A program made the position numbers and the translations under genes. The notes under the pieces are model-generated. The model ran no database searches and had not been told where the DNA came from. It saw only the letters and a list, made by a program, of their open reading frames with translations. Below are positions 12,461 to 12,996 of a stretch of 12,996 nt of DNA, one piece after another. Origin of the DNA: Desulfovibrionaceae bacterium UBA930 (lineage in GTDB: Bacteria; Desulfobacterota; Desulfovibrionia; Desulfovibrionales; Desulfovibrionaceae); contig DBDO01000223.1 in the NCBI GenBank assembly GCA_002293605.1, positions 4,548 to 17,543 of the forward strand, written 5' to 3'. The first letter of the stretch is position 1; the number at the start of each line of letters is the position of its first letter.

Positions 12461-12996
12461 ATGAAGGTATATTATGAGAAGGATGCGGACCTGTCCGTAT
12501 TGAAAGGCAAAACCATCGCCATCATCGGCTACGGCAGCCAGGGGCACGCCCACGCGCAAAACCTGCGCGATTCCGGGCTTAATGTGGTGGTCGGGCAGCG
12601 CTCCGGCGGTGCCAACTATGAGCTGGCCAAAGAGCACGGCTTTGCGCCCATGTCCGCCGCTGAAGCGGCTGCCAAAGCTGATGTGATCATGATTTTGCTC
12701 CCGGATCAATTTCAGGCCGAAGTCTATGAGCGCGATATCAAGCCGCATCTGACAGCGGGCAAGGCCCTGCTTTTCGCCCACGGCTTCAACATCCACTTCA
12801 GCCAGATTACGCCCCCGAACGATGTGGACGTGTTCCTCATCGCGCCCAAAGGCCCCGGCCACCTGGTGCGCCGCACCTATGTGGAAGGCGGCGGCGTGCC
12901 CTGCCTGGTAGCCATTCATCAGAACGCCACGGGTAAAGCCCTGGATGTGGCCCTGGCCTATGCCAAGGGCGTGGGCGGCGCGCGTTCCGGCGTTAT
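12461..12996 (+). CDS. ilvC: Ketol-acid reductoisomerase, N-terminal part (3' end outside window)
   Basis: IlvC isomerises and reduces acetolactate and acetohydroxybutyrate to dihydroxy acids, the step after IlvBN. The window shows 178 codons from ATG 12461, with AAAGGAG (12449-12454 region) 6 nt upstream. The frame runs off the end, and class I enzymes are near 330 aa. The Rossmann motif G23-Y-G-S-Q-G28 and H107 in A-H-G-F-N-I-H are clear, as is A-P-K-G-P-G-H. The cofactor-phosphate loop reads G45-Q-R47-S48-G-G50-A-N52-Y. R47 is kept, but the two later serines common in NADPH-dependent relatives are G50 and N52, so cofactor preference is open. The gap to ilvN is 37 bases, consistent with one operon. 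Confidence 0.96.
   Translation, partial: MKVYYEKDADLSVLKGKTIAIIGYGSQGHAHAQNLRDSGLNVVVGQRSGGANYELAKEHGFAPMSAAEAAAKADVIMILLPDQFQAEVYERDIKPHLTAGKALLFAHGFNIHFSQITPPNDVDVFLIAPKGPGHLVRRTYVEGGGVPCLVAIHQNATGKALDVALAYAKGVGGARSGV

Noticed and set aside
1..12996. CRISPR arrays, tRNA/rRNA genes, insertion sequences, phage or toxin-antitoxin genes
   Set aside because: I looked for regular direct repeats, cloverleaf ends, transposase motifs and integrase motifs by eye and saw none.

Overview
The window looks like ordinary chromosome from a Gram-negative sulfate reducer of the Desulfovibrio group. The main pointer is adenylate kinase: its LID carries Cys129, His135, Cys151 and Cys154 in the spacing I know from Desulfovibrio gigas, in a protein of the same 223-residue length. 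A short rubrerythrin, abundant GC-rich intergenic palindromes, strong Shine-Dalgarno sites and frequent GTG starts fit this. The genus is an inference from pattern recall. No search was run.

Layout. 1-438: 3' end of argH (+). 439-633: a cluster of GC-rich palindromes between convergent genes. 634-3239: adk and glmS on the minus strand, glmS upstream, with a good sigma70-type promoter in front of adk. 3240-3632: an AT-rich divergent intergenic region that must hold the glmS control region. 3633-4055: an unrecognised 140-aa protein (+). 4056-4323: the rubrerythrin control region, with a 13-bp-stem hairpin and a 22-bp AT-rich palindrome resembling a Fur/PerR-family operator. 4324-4818: rubrerythrin.

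From 4922 to the window end all genes are on the plus strand. First comes a secreted dienelactone-hydrolase-like protein whose nucleophile serine is replaced by glycine. Next are three tightly packed genes: a Cys-rich 129-aa protein, a 298-aa helical protein and a HAD phosphatase, with 10-nt and 4-nt overlaps. Then come YggT, DivIVA and a YggU/DUF167 protein (membrane and growth-site organisation), a DUF465 (YdcH-like) small protein, and ilvB-ilvN-ilvC, with ilvC cut by the window end. The ilv genes encode the first two steps of branched-chain amino acid synthesis.

I see no mobile element, CRISPR array, tRNA, rRNA or phage gene. The nearest thing to an undescribed system is the unnamed overlapping trio at 6478-8407, together with the probable pseudoenzyme just upstream. 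Most of the rest is core metabolism with some notable regulatory structure.
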